DNA of 64,000 bases. It comes from Aquanectria penicillioides (Eukaryota > Ascomycota > Sordariomycetes > Hypocreales > Nectriaceae). The position numbers and the translations under genes were made by a program. The stretch covers positions 3,725,001-3,789,000 of the forward strand of contig PYIU01000005.1 in the NCBI GenBank assembly GCA_003415625.1. The letters run 5' to 3'. Of this stretch, positions 35,689 to 47,800 are shown piece by piece (the first letter of the stretch is position 1; every line of letters begins with the position of its first letter). The notes beneath the pieces are model-generated. The model had not been told where the DNA came from and did not search any database. It worked only from the letters and a program-made list of their open reading frames with translations.

Positions 35689-36194
35689 TGGATCTAGGCT
35701 AGTACCGATTTAAAGAACATGGGCAAGGGTAAAATAGAAAGACACTGTTCAGAATTGGATTGAGATAGGTTAAGGGAACTTGAAAATTAAAGTCTGAGCT
35801 ATACCGCAAGAAACAGCCTTTGGTGAGCCGGTTTATATTTGGCGTGCATTTTGGCTGGCACCCTTGCTTGTGAGTGAAATTGCCAAACGGCGCAGAACAG
35901 TCTGTAACACGTGCTGGCTTCTTGCTATCGGTGGCGTACTCCCATGTTGTTCGAGCCAGTAGGAGATGCTGGTACCATGTAACAGTTGGGAAGCAGAGAC
36001 AGTGGCTTGGAAAAGACGCCCGCACTGGAAGGTGACTGGACGGAATTTTTTATTTAGAAATCATTCCAGATGGGGATGGGAAAAAGAAGTCGTGACCGAG
36101 AGCGTTTAGAGGCACACTGTAAGTTCGCCTCACTTTTTGCAGCCCGAATCTATTTAGGCGTGATGTTAACTTAACGTCTGAGGTCGTCCGCTGC
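35689..36194. other. Spacer between zinc-finger copies B and C
   Basis: No gene seen. The stretch just downstream of copy C (36050-36194) might contain its lost last exon, but I cannot recognise it. Confidence 0.4.
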
Positions 36195-36743
36195 TCACTT
36201 ATATGGGCTGGGAATGTCGTCGTCGTCCGGGAAAACAATATTGTACATGATGCACCACTTTTCCCCTTCGGTTTTGGTTTTCAAGCCCTTTCTCGACTTC
36301 ATCCGCCTCTCTTGGGTGGCGGCGATGCTATCTTGGGCCAGATCCCTCCGGGCTTGACACGCAACGGCTTGCCCATAGTGAAGTTGTAAGGCGGCCTCCC
36401 TTTCAAGGACCTCTCCGCATCGCCTGAATTGGAACTGGCATTCCGGCAGTCGGTGTTTTCGATGTGTGTCGGGGACTTTGGTTCGCTTTAAAGGTTGAAG
36501 GCCGGTGTGATCATTCTCCCTTCTCAGCTGACGCTTCCGAGTCTGAAAATTGACACAGGAGCTTTCGATACTCCCAGCATCCGTTTTCGTCATTTCTTTT
36601 TGGGTCCTGGAAGAACTGTCGGTGGCTAGGAAGGAAGGAAAGAAAGAAAGACCTTGTGAACATGATAGGATCTTGTTATAGGATTCCCCCGTTCTCGTGA
36701 CAATCTCAGACGTCGCATTGATCAGTGCCCGAAAAGATGTCAC
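36195..36743 (-). pseudogene. C2H2 zinc-finger paralog C, truncated relic
   Basis: One open stretch keeps the middle of the family. It has KRTKVPDTHRKHRLPECQFQF, ATQERRMKSRKGLKTKTEGEKW, MYNIVFPDDDDIPSPY and an upstream ESYNKIL segment like that of paralog B. The ACPF zinc-finger half is missing. At IPSPY, where A and B have the intron donor GTAAGT or GTATGT, this copy reads ATAAGTGA and runs into a stop two codons later, and the last exon is not recognisable. The first in-frame ATG is at 36593. It could be expressed as a short protein but is most simply a decayed duplicate. Confidence 0.7.
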
Positions 36744-37855
36744 CCCGCGGCAAGACCGCTGGAAACACTCTCAAGTGTATCTATTATTTGGGGATGCCGG
36801 GCGAAGTGACAAGGCACAGGTTTCAGGGTCTTCCGAGCATCGCGGGTCGCAAGTAGCACCTCCGCATCCCAACCTAGTGCAAGTTTAGGTTGCGCCATCT
36901 AATGCACACGTAATGTGCGTCAAGGCGGCTGGATCAATCACACACCCGCCCACAATGTCGAGGGCTGCAACCTTTTCGTCCTTCAGCCACATCTTTGCCG
37001 TTGGCTATGGGCTGTGTGATGAGGAGTTGATTCCTGCAGCCAGCTGTACTTGACCGAAAATGCACAATATCACACCTTTTTCTTTTTTTGCATATAGAGA
37101 CTTAGCGCAGACTCGCAATAGTTGACACCAGGACCGCTTAGGGCGTCTCAATACCAATTCCACACTATTCTGTCACTGTTGATTGAACTTCGGTAATACC
37201 TAGATAGGGTGGGATGAGAGCGCCGTACCTACTCCCAAGTTCTGACGGGTGGGTGTTGATTCTTCCAGTGCCCCCACAAACTGGACTCAGCAGCAGGGAA
37301 TTTGGCCTATTGCATGTATGGTGTAAACGGATATTCCGAGGTGTCTTAGCTGAGGGGAGGGAGACAAGCCGTGGTGGTGGCGTCAAAACACGGTCTTCCG
37401 AAAGCCCTGTGTAAAATGACGAATCATTGTCAATTTATGCTCATCTTCCAGGTTTCGGGTTAGTCACCTCGACACTGTCAAATCGGGTTGCTTTTCCAAT
37501 CCGAACACAACTTCATATACACAGCTTCACGGATCCACATTAGGAGGCTCAAATAGGTGGGTTGAATCTTTTCTATTCCCATGTGCTCTCAAATTTGAGA
37601 AAATCGACAACGCTAATAGTCCCTTTCCGTCCTAGATCTTGACCTCTTGTATCGCGTCCTTGATCTCGGGTATTCTAGACAAGACCTCCCACTCGGTATA
37701 TACTCTATCCGGCACTCATTCATATGTGCGTAGAACATCTTCGTCATCATTCGTATCCTCGTGTCCCGTCTTTCTCACGGTCTACGCGAGTCGTATATCA
37801 CTTTTGGTTTTCGCCGTTATCCATTTTCATCGCCGTTTTTTTTTTGTGTTGTTGC
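36744..37855. other. Spacer upstream of zinc-finger copy C and downstream of kap123
   Basis: No gene seen. Short T-rich tracts lie near 37080 and 37835. Confidence 0.45.
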
Positions 37856-40800
37856 TTACTGGCCAATCTGCTTAGCCAGACGCTGGAGGAGGTCACGAGT
37901 CTCAGGCTCCAGCTGCTCCTCGGGGGGCTGAGGACCTTCTCGAAGATGGCCATGAGCTGAGGAGTAAGCTGCTGGACAGTGGCGTTGTTGATCTCATACA
38001 GCTTATAGATGCAATAGAAGATGGGGGCGTTCTCCTCGTAGTCTTCAGTCAGGGGTAGGACGTTGACGACAGCGGGGAGAGCCTGGGCAACGAAGCCGTT
38101 GTCAGGGTTCTTGGTCATCATGCGGCAGAGAGCACCGGCGACGTTGTCGGTCATGCGCATCTCGTTGACAGTCAGAAGAGGCTCAAGCTTCTCCCAGAGG
38201 TGGGGGAAGAGAGGGTAGGTCTTGGCAGTGTCGGCGGAGTTCAGGACAACGAGACCAATGGCGTAGGCAGCGTTGGACTTGGCAAGAGGGTCAGGGTCGG
38301 TGAGGCGGCGGATGAGAGCCTGGCCGAGCGACTCGGTGAAGGGGGTGATGGCCTCGCCGGTGTACTTGGTGATCTCAGCAATGGTGCCGACAGCAGTGGA
38401 TCGGTGGAGGTCCTCGGTGGAGCTGGCCAGCTTGAGGATGGGCTTCTCGAAGATCTTCCAGAGCTCGCCGAAGGCAGTGCCAAGGGCGGCAGCAAGACCG
38501 ACGACAACGTCGAGGGCAGTGTCAATGACAAGCCAGTCGTACTCGGACGAGCCGGCATCGACGTCCTGCTCCTCTTCCTCGTCTCCGAGGTCCTGCTGGC
38601 AGGGGTGAGATCGGGTGATGATGAGACCGACAACCGACACGACCTCCTGGAGCATGCCATCCTTGGCGACAAGGACAGCGGGACCGCAAGCCTTGAGGGT
38701 GGCAGCGATGTTGCGGTTGATGTCAGTGATGACGGAACTATTTTACAATTAGCATCAAATCTCAAAAGAGAATGCGAGATAACTGCTGAAGGTTGTGAAG
38801 CCAATGGAATCAGTAGTAGATTAAACGCGTTCTCAGCAACCGCCAAGGGCGTCTGAGTGAGCTGGGTTTGTAACGCAAGGTATTTCATCATATTGGCAAT
38901 AACAAACAAAAGAAGGGAGGTAAAGGGGTGAACTAACCGTTCGCTGTCCTCAGACCAGATAGCCATGGTGGCCTTCTCGAGAGCCTGGCCCATGGTGATG
39001 AGAGAGGCGGGGGAGTGTGCTTGGGGGGCATGCCGGGCTCCCACTTGACGCCAGCGCCCTCCTCCCAGACCTGGAAGACGCGGGCGTAGGTGCGCCAGAG
39101 AGTGGAGATGGCAGTCTTGCGGCAACCTTCGTAAGTGTGCTCGGAGAAGGGAGACACCTTCTCGATGGTCTGCTCAACGTACTTCTCGAGGTTGGCGCTG
39201 TTGCAAGAGTTGGAGATGACATCGCCGAGAACGTCGAGGGCAATCTCCTGCTCGAGAGCGACAGCAGTAACGGCACCGAGTTCATCGAGGTCATCAAGGT
39301 CCTCGATGTCATCCAAGTCCTCATCACCGCCAGTGGCAATGGTCAGGTCATCCTCAGTCTCGGGAGCCTTGACCTTAACGCGCTTACCGCCAACAACAAT
39401 GGCACCATCGGCAAGCTGGCTGGCATCGATGCCAGGGAGCTCGATCTCCTCCTCTTCGAGCTCGAGGGAGGCAAAGAGACCCTTGAAGACACCGTCAAGG
39501 AAGTGGTCGAACTGCTCGTGGTAAACCTTGGACAGGTTGGACCAGAGGATGAAGCTGGTCTCCTTGAGACGGGGGTTGTCCAGGGAGAGAGCCTCCTCGC
39601 TGGCCTTCATGAGATCCATGACGTAGGGCTGGAAAGACTCGGGACCAACAGCCATGGCAATGCGGCCGAGACTGTCGCAGGTAGAGCTGCGGAGGTCGAG
39701 GGCCTCCTCATTGTCCTTGATGGTGACGAACTTGCCAAGGGAGGTCATGACATCCTTGAAGTAGGGCTCGAAAGCCTTCTCCATGGAGGAAGCAATTGCG
39801 CCGATAGCAGAGGCAGCAGCGGCCTTGACACCGAAGTCCTCGTGGTCGAGGAGACGGACCATGGGGCCAACCAGGTTGGGGCCGTACTGGGCCATAATCT
39901 TGGTGTCAATACCGTCACCGAAGGTGTCAAGAGCACCACAGGCGCAGCGGATGATGCTGACGTTCTTCTTGTCAGAGCCAGCGGAGGAAGCAGCCTCGAG
40001 GTTCTTCAGGACGGCAGAGATGATCTGCTCGTGGTGAGAGGCCATCTCGTCGGCCATCTCCTCAGCGAGGTGAATCAGACCAACAAGGGAAGCGTGTCGG
40101 ACCTGGAGCTCGTTGTCGCAGAGCAGGTTGATGATGGTGGGCAGGAGAGGCTGGAGCTGGGTGGAGATGAAGTCGGGGGCACCCTCGGCAGCGTTACCAA
40201 GAGCAAGCATGGCGGCCATGCGCAACTTGGGGTCCTGGCTGCCAGCAAAGTTGGGGAACTGCTCAAGCAGAGGAACAATGACCTGGCGGGGGGGAGCTCG
40301 TTGGCAAGGGTGTCAATGAGGCTGATGGCGGTACGAGCAGGGGACATGTCCTCCTCCTCATCGTCAGAGTCGAGCTCAGTGACGATCTGCATGGCCTTGA
40401 CCATGAGAGCGGCACCCATGTCCTTCATGCCCTGGATCTTCATGCGGCGGTAGCGGACGCACTGGATGAGGAAGGCAAGAGCCTGAGTTCGAGCATCGTC
40501 CTCGGCGTTGGTGTTGGCAGCTAGATCAATCATGAACTGGAGAAGATCACGCAGGTGGAGGGCGAGCAGAGCAGAGTCATAAGCAATGAAGGAGTGGAAG
40601 ACCTCGAAGACGATCTTGTAGTTATCCTCATCCTCGGCCTCGACGGTAGCCTTGAGAATGTTGACAAGGCTGGGGATGAAGCTCTGCATGGCCTTGAGGG
40701 CCTGGGGGTCCTCCTCGGGCTCAACGATCATGAGGATGGCACCGATGGCACGGACGATGTTGATGCGGACCTCCTTGCTCTCGGGGTCCTCAATGCGGCC

Positions 40801-41460
40801 CTGGAACAGCTCGAGGAGCTGGTGGGTGTGGTCGCTGAAGTGGGTAGGATCCTCCTCGAGGATGGCGTAGAGGAGGAACGAGCCAACCTCACGGGCAACG
40901 ACGTTGTCGCTGTTGTTGAGGGGCAGAAGCTGCTTCAGGAAGTCATCACCCTCGCCGTTCTCCATATCGGCGCTGACAATGCCAGCGACGAGACGGGCCA
41001 GCGAGTGGCGGACTGAGCTCTGGGTCTCCTTGAGGGTGCCATCGAGGAGGTGGGTTCGAGCAAGCTGACGCTGGTCCGCGGGGGTCTTCTCCCAGTACTT
41101 GGCGACGAGGCGAAGGGCCTGGACGGAAGCGAGCTGTCGAACACCGGCGTCACCGTGGGTCAGGGAGACCTCGACGAGAGCGAGGAGCGACTCGGGCTTG
41201 GAGTAGTAGTTCTTCTGGAGGTCGGCAGTGACGGCCTTGACCTGCTCCGTGTTGGCTATTGAAGCGTCTGGGTCAGCCAAAGAAAATTCTTCCAGGCCAA
41301 AACAAAAAATAACACCACACTCATGTTTCACGACGAGGGGTGCGTTGCGGACACGCCCCGACGACGCAAAAGCACAAGTGCCTGTGGTGGAAAAGCAGAG
41401 AAAAGGCTACTTACGGACTTGACTCCCCTGGAGCAGCTGGGCAAGCTTGTCCTTGTCCAT
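37856..41460 (-). CDS. kap123: Karyopherin beta, Kap123/importin-4 (three apparent 1-base indels)
   Basis: A nuclear import receptor built of HEAT repeats, carrying ribosomal proteins and histones through the pore in yeast. The exons are 41460-41415, 41255-38938 and 38737-37856, about 1082 residues, close to yeast Kap123 (1113). The N-terminus has the importin-beta Ran-binding region (VPNTEQVKAVTADLQKNYYS). HEAT helices run throughout, with an acidic loop TGGDEDLDDIEDLDDLDELG near the middle. The frame slips at three short runs: 40288-40294, 39009-39013 and 37922-37927. At each, one more base restores the homologous reading (ANELPPRQVIVPLL; KHTPPASLITMGQ; SPPEEQLEPETRDLL ending in AKQIGQ and stop). 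All else is conserved, so I take these as consensus errors, not gene death. Confidence 0.92.
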
Positions 41461-43629
41461 GATTCTTTCGTGCCGGGTGCTGTTCAGACTCGACAGAGGA
41501 AAAAAGGATGTTGGAAGAGGAAGAAGAGTTCGCGTAGAAGACCAGCGCTCGAAAATTTTGTTTTGGGGACGAGAAAAAAAAAAGTCGAGGGACCTGCCCC
41601 GCTTCGTTCTCAACTGGGCGAGGCGCCCAGCGCCCACCAGCGCGACGACCTTACGTAGTAGCGTGCCATTGATGGTGCCTGTAACCACGTCGTAATGCGT
41701 ATCTAGGGGCCGCGGCAGGTCCCTTTGGGTCCTCTTGGGTCCATTGGGCACGCAGGCAGCGGACAAATTTGGTTTGATTGCCCCTCGTACTTTTCCTGTT
41801 TTTTTTTTTTTTACTCTGTGCCCCTCTTCGCGCGGGGTTTTGAAAATGAGCGGGTCAAAGTGAGGCCGAGGAAGCTTTAACCTTTGCCTTTTTGGTTGCA
41901 TCGCTTCACCGCCCAGGTGCCAAATGCGAAATGAAGCTCAACACCAAAATCAGATCCGGGAATCTGGGTGCCTTGGGAGATCCATGCTGACGGGACCGTA
42001 TTCTGGTTGCCTGCGAAACATCTCAGGCCATCACCCATGCAATGCAATCATCTGGCAATCACTGGCAATCATGTTTCAGTTGCCTGTGCCCGGATCTCGG
42101 CGCTTAGCTAGTGCCAAGAACCCTGGCGTCGTGCACCTCCGTCTTTGAGTCCATCTGCACATGCCTCCTATCTCCGTCCAAGAAATGCAACGATATTTGC
42201 TGATTCCTTGACGATTGCATGGCCAGAGCCCAGGATGAGGCCAAGAAAACTCAATGTCAGACTTTAGTGCTCACCAAGGCCTGGCCATGTTCTGTGCGTC
42301 ATCGAGTTTCTGGAGTGGGAGAGAAGGGTGCACTGCCGCAAAGACAAACCCAAGATCGTACTCTCCGGCCCAAATATGGCAAAGTTGCTGTTGCACCTGC
42401 TCCTCCATAACCAGTAAAACGTGTTGGTCAATCATCAACTGCTCGGCATGCCGCGATTCATTGACGCGCTACCTGCGCCAGAGCATCTGCTGCCCAAACA
42501 AGCAATCGTTTTTCGACTCGGCCGGAACGTAGTGACAATACCCATGCCTAATGGGGTAACATTCTGCAACGCTTCTTATGCAGGTGCGGCGTAACCCAAG
42601 GAACCAACGACCATCTCAGACCTCCGTGGTTCTAGGCTCTGGGCTCTGGGCTCTTTGGCTTTAGGAAACAGACGAACTACCCATCCGATGGCAGCAATGG
42701 GGCCGTCGGTTTATGGAAGGCACTCAAGGTACTGGGATATAAGTTGTGCCATTAGGCCGATACTATCGGCAGTGGCCCACATGAAGATGTTTCGTGGAGC
42801 TCTGGAGCCACGGTCTTTCGGCCGGGGGGAGCCTTGGAAACGGCACGATTTCGATAAATGGCTCGGTGACTATGATGTCTGTCCGTTCCTGCCATCAAGA
42901 TTCATTCAATCCAATCCCAAGATCCTTCGGATATGACTGCAGACATTCTCATCCATGGCCATCGACTGGCTCCTCCAATCTGCACAGGCTCTCACCAATG
43001 TTCCTGAATATCGCGCAGAGGGTTTCGGTGCTGCCTGATCAGAGGCCTGTTATCCTGACAGCTAGAAATGGGATGCCTAGTCTCGTTCGGTTATGAACGT
43101 ATTCCAACTAGTTGGCATCGCTCCGAAGCGTTTCCCGCTGGCTCCGCTGATATCCGAATGCTTGGGTGGCAGCCTTTTCCGACATGGCAGATGCGCCATG
43201 TGAACATCTCTCGGGCTCGTGACCGGCACAAGACGCTCAACCAGGCAACTGCATACCAAGTAGCAAGTCCCAACGCCAATCCTCCCCAATCCTTGTTCCG
43301 CACAAGCTAATCCGTGCTAGCAATGCCAAGTCGTGGAGGTGATTCCGTCTAGCAGGCTTTCAATCGTCCGACTTAGAGACGGCCTGTCGTAGCGAAACCT
43401 CTGTCCACGACTTGGAAAGCTGTACCGCATGTCCCCTATCCAAAGGAAAACAATCCCCAACATTTCATGAAAACGACGCATCTTTCACCAGGCGTTTCAA
43501 CCAGCCCCATGGATATGATCCTGATTCTCATCCCAACCATGGGCTTTGGCTTAGTGCTTATAGGAGAATCTATAACCCTGTGTGCCCGCACACAAAGGTA
43601 GCTGATCCTAGGCAAGGCCGGTATGGAGC
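41461..43629. other. Spacer between kap123 and LysM gene
   Basis: About 2.2 kb with no recognisable gene on either strand. It includes the kap123 promoter (A/T-rich near 41565-41585 and 41800-41812) and the LysM 3' region. Confidence 0.5.
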
Positions 43630-44178
43630 TTAATCCACAGGCTCATCGACATCGGGTTCGCTCGACTCGTCCGGCAGGCAGATGATGGAGTCGACCTGGA
43701 GGGCCTTGCAGTCAAGACCCTCGTTGTTCTTGACGAGATCATCCACGGTCAAGCCATGGCTGTCGGCAATGTCCCAACACGTGTCACCATGGCCGATAGT
43801 GTAGCTCGTGAAGCCTTCGCTGCAGATGGGCTTGATTTCGGCAGGCGGCTCGGCGGCCCAGTGCAGGTACCAGAACAGGCCCATCAGGAAGAGGCCGATG
43901 ATGACGCCAAAGTTGAGCATTGGCCTCATCTCAGTTCGCCAGGACAGGTTGTTGCCAGCGCTGGGCCCGAGGAAGGGAGCCGAGTCGTCCTCGAGATCAT
44001 CCCCGTCCGCCTCGCCGACCTTGGTCAGTCGACCATACTGCACTCCGGGAGCGCCCTCCCAGTAACTGCCATCGGCATCGCGATAGGTGTATACTTGGGT
44101 ATCGGCGTCGTACCCAACTCGTGTCATGCCTTCGGGGAGACGCTCCTCGTCCGTGTCGTAACGCGAGAATCGAGACAT
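43630..44178 (-). CDS. Single-pass membrane protein with LysM domain
   Basis: 182 residues, one exon. The N-terminal 85 residues are acidic and hydrophilic, with a repeated tyrosine pattern (VYTYRDADGSYWEG). One transmembrane helix spans 88-107 (MLNFGVIIGLFLMGLFWYLH). A single LysM domain at about 125-168 (YTIGHGDTCWDIADSHGLTV...ICLP) lies on the other side. LysM binds chitin or peptidoglycan in other proteins. Lacking a signal peptide and having a type-II layout, this protein is unlike secreted LysM effectors. Start ATG at 44178; the frame continues 18 codons upstream without an ATG. Confidence 0.88.
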   Translation of the reverse strand: MSRFSRYDTDEERLPEGMTRVGYDADTQVYTYRDADGSYWEGAPGVQYGRLTKVGEADGDDLEDDSAPFLGPSAGNNLSWRTEMRPMLNFGVIIGLFLMGLFWYLHWAAEPPAEIKPICSEGFTSYTIGHGDTCWDIADSHGLTVDDLVKNNEGLDCKALQVDSIICLPDESSEPDVDEPVD

Positions 44179-44827
44179 TCTGGCTGGCCCCGATCGAAAT
44201 GCGGCCCTTCTTGGGTAGAAATACGGTTGCAAATGTTATTGTGTCTTCCTGGACACGTTGAGCTTGGAATGGAAAGAAAGGAGAGTCAAGATGGGATGAA
44301 ACAAGCTCCTCTTGAAGGGAGAGCTGAACCGTGTCATACGTGTTAGGTAAGCCGAGCCAAGCGAGCTGAGGGAAACTGCGCCACCGCCATACCTTGCTCA
44401 AGAACCCTGTCTGTGTCTTGAATGGTGGTTGGGGAAAGTGCCATGCTGACCATCCTGGTAATACCATGGCATCAAGGCTACCTAGGTAGGAAGGTACCTT
44501 AGGCAGCAGATGTATTTTTATGCCGGATACGTACTCGTTCATAATTTGGCATGCTCGGGATGGAGTGGGCCGCTGACCGGCTCTCCATAACTCCACCCTC
44601 GGCCGGACTCAAATTGCCCAATTGGGAAACACATTCATACATAATGCAAGACGGGATTATATGAGGCCAAACAAGAATGCTTTTATGTAAGGAGAGTATA
44701 GTAAGGATTACAATATGAATCGACAAAAAATTGTAAGAAAGGAAGGGAAGTCATAAACAACCGCTAGAAAAACTCTTCATCAAAGGACTGTGGTATGTAT
44801 GTCTGCACCTCACTTCGCCCCCTGGGC
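44179..44827. other. Spacer between LysM and RBR genes
   Basis: Holds the LysM promoter and the 3' region of the VWA-RBR gene. No gene seen. Confidence 0.45.
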
Positions 44828-47800
44828 TCAACGTAACTCCGCAAAGTCATCATGCGCCCATCCATCCTCATCATCAGTCTCCTGTTCGATGTAGAGGCCG
44901 CCATGTTCCTTCGCGATATGTGCGTAGATCTTCTCTTCTCCAGTGTTCGCCCGGCAGGCAAAGCACCAGTGCGTTCCGCAGGGGCAGCTAATGTGGTCGC
45001 ATCCGCCAACCTTCTGGGTCTCGGCGGTACATCCAGGACACAACTTGGTCTGCACTGTCTTCAATCCCGAGATTGCTACGCAACCCTCGCACTTCCAGTT
45101 CGCCACTTCTGCAGGCGCTCCGGCGGCACATGCGCGCTCCACGTATGGCTTGGCGAAGCCACATGTGTTACACCAGGCGTACACCCAAGATCCCGACTCG
45201 TTGACTGCCTTTCGCAGATCTCCCATGGAGGCAAGTCCGAAAGGTGCGACGGTCTTAGGGGCTGGGCGGCGGCGGCAGAAGGCGCATGAAAGCGCGGCAA
45301 TGTTGATGATGCGGCCGCGACTGTTCAGACCGTACCAGTCCTTGAGGCAGCCGCTGCAGGTCATCTGGTGGCAGCCAGATCGGCCACACGCCCGGCGAAG
45401 GTCTCCCTTTCGGATGTTGGAGAAGCAAAGACTGCAAACACCGGACTCTGTTCGGCGAGATCCCACCCACTTCTTAAGGGCATCCCTGACCTCGGCCTGG
45501 TTCTGAACCAGCTTGCCTTCAAGAGTGAGTGCAGCCATGGCGTCTGGAAGAATCTCCACCTTGTCAGGGAGGTTGGCCAAGTCACAATGCGAGGCCGTCC
45601 AGAAGAGAGAGCGAACATTGAAGGGAACTTGAATAGCCATGTCCTCGTTCTTCAAGAGCCATTCCGAGCCATTTTCCTGCCTCAGACTCTCGGCTGTGGT
45701 TTCCTGAGTGATGATGGTGGTTACATTAGAAGCGCAAGCATAGCACTCGAATGCACCCAAATCAAAGTTGCTGGGACGGTATTCCTTAGGCCAGACGATT
45801 CGGTTGTGGCACTTGGTGCATTCAACAGTGGGGGCTTCTCCCTTTTCAGACTTGCCATCGTTGTGGCGGCAGTAGAAGCACTTGGGACGGACATTGAGGG
45901 CGTTGGGATTGTATACGACGTACTGTGCCCGACACTGCTGTCGAGCACACTCGACCCAATGAGCCATTGACTTCTCATTGTGGTCGGCGGCGACGTTGTT
46001 CTTTACTCGGTCATCAAAGTCGGGGCTTCTTGAACAGGCCTCGCAGGAACAGCCCGACTGGGTTGCGCAGAGGCCACAGACACCACCACTATTCATGATG
46101 GAGACCGAACGGGGGAACTTGCACACCTTGCAGATCACTACAGGGCCCAGAGCGACCTTGGCCTTCTCGGGCTTCCAACCAATCTTGGCCTGGAGAGTTG
46201 TCTTCAGGTTGAGCACGAGCAGCTTGTAGTCCACGAGAGTCTTGAACACCCGACGATCCTCAGTCTTTAGGATAGCAGACTTGGGGGTCAAGCGGCTCGT
46301 GATACCCTGTGCGACTCGACTCTCGTAGTCTCTGTCGGCATCGAGGAGCAAGTTCAAGCATCCAATATTCCATGTCTCAGGAATGTCAATCGTGTTCCAG
46401 CGCTCACGGAAGGCCATCAGTTCCTGGTCAGCCACATCCCTCAAGGGGGCGATACCCATGCGCAGAGCAAGGGCAGCCAGAACTGCCGCCGGTCGAGCCG
46501 TGATCATTGTACCAGGCAGCACGGCGTGTAGGAGATACTTCCAGAACTTACGCTTGTACTTAGGGTCGGCAAGCGCCATGGGGATCTGAGGAACATCGTC
46601 CGCATTCGCTGCCTTAATGTGGGCCGGCATGTCCTCGGCCTTTTCGACGTAGGTCAGCCGGGTCAAAACCCGACCCAGTCGTCGAAGGATTCGGTAGTCG
46701 CAAGAGCGGCCAATCTCCAACAGCTCAGCTCTGGTGAACTCGTTCAGGGGGCGGTTTTCAGAGTCCAAAGGCTCGCCATCTTCGCCCACCGCTGCACTGA
46801 AATCGGAGGTCGGGTCCAAATAAACCAAAGGGAATCGCTCCGCTGGGAGGACGCTGGCGATTTGGTCCTGGATTTCTGCCTTGTAGTTGTAGGACTCCTC
46901 GAGCCAGGCCTTCATGCGTGCCTTCTCGGTAGCATTGCTGATACGGTCAACCTCACGGCCGAATTCTGTAATCAACCTATCGCGGGCGTCGTTGGCGCGG
47001 TCGTTACAGACGGTTCGCCAAAGAGAGCCGAAGATTGGATTAACTGAGATTGTTGCCACGTTGGACTGGATGATTCGGCTAAGTTGGGCAACAGCCAAGA
47101 CCTTATAGTTTTCATCCTCGACATACCGCTTGGCAAAGTCCTTGACACTGGGACCTCTAGCCTTGAATACTCGAGGAATATCCTTGAGCATCACAGTTTC
47201 CATCCTGAGATTTGAAGAAAACTTTGCGTTTTTCTTATCTGGCCAAATCGAGGCCTCGCCCTTGATGAAATACTTGGCCAGGAGACCATCCTTCTCCTCA
47301 CTCGAGGCCTCCTCAATATTTTTGGCGTCCAAGTACGACATAATGTTGCCCATATTCATGCCGTCGCCTTCGACCTCCTTACCGGCACCCATCCAGGTGA
47401 GCAGGAGCCCTAGGGTCAACTGAGAGACACCATTGGAAGTGACTGAGTTCAAAGTGAAGTTGACTCCACCCGTCATGGTCGATAGGTAGAGGTATGGGGA
47501 GTAGTAGCTAACATCCCCGTAGCTAATTATGCTGAAGACGACGCCCTTCTTGGGACCATTCCTTAACGTCTTGGCGGCGTTGGTCCAGTCAATGAAGTTG
47601 GGTCCCACTCCATCAAAGTTCTCCGGCTTCTCCAAAGTCCACACCTCGTCCCTGTAATTCCTGCCACCGGTCATATTGAAATGGGGAGGAGCATCGGTGT
47701 AGAACAAGATGATGGTGGTGGCATCTTCTCTCATCTTAGAGTATGCCAGGGCAAGGCCAGTCTTTGCGGCCTCGGGCCAGTCTGTGTTGCCCTGAACGTT

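Noticed and set aside
38250..40300. Programmed frameshifting in kap123
   Set aside because: Shifts occur at three unrelated runs, all in the same sense (one base short), and a similar one occurs in another gene; consensus error is simpler.
39017..40453. 478-codon open frame antisense to kap123
   Set aside because: Leu/Val/Gly-rich shadow frame of HEAT repeats; no family features and crosses two frame slips of the real gene.
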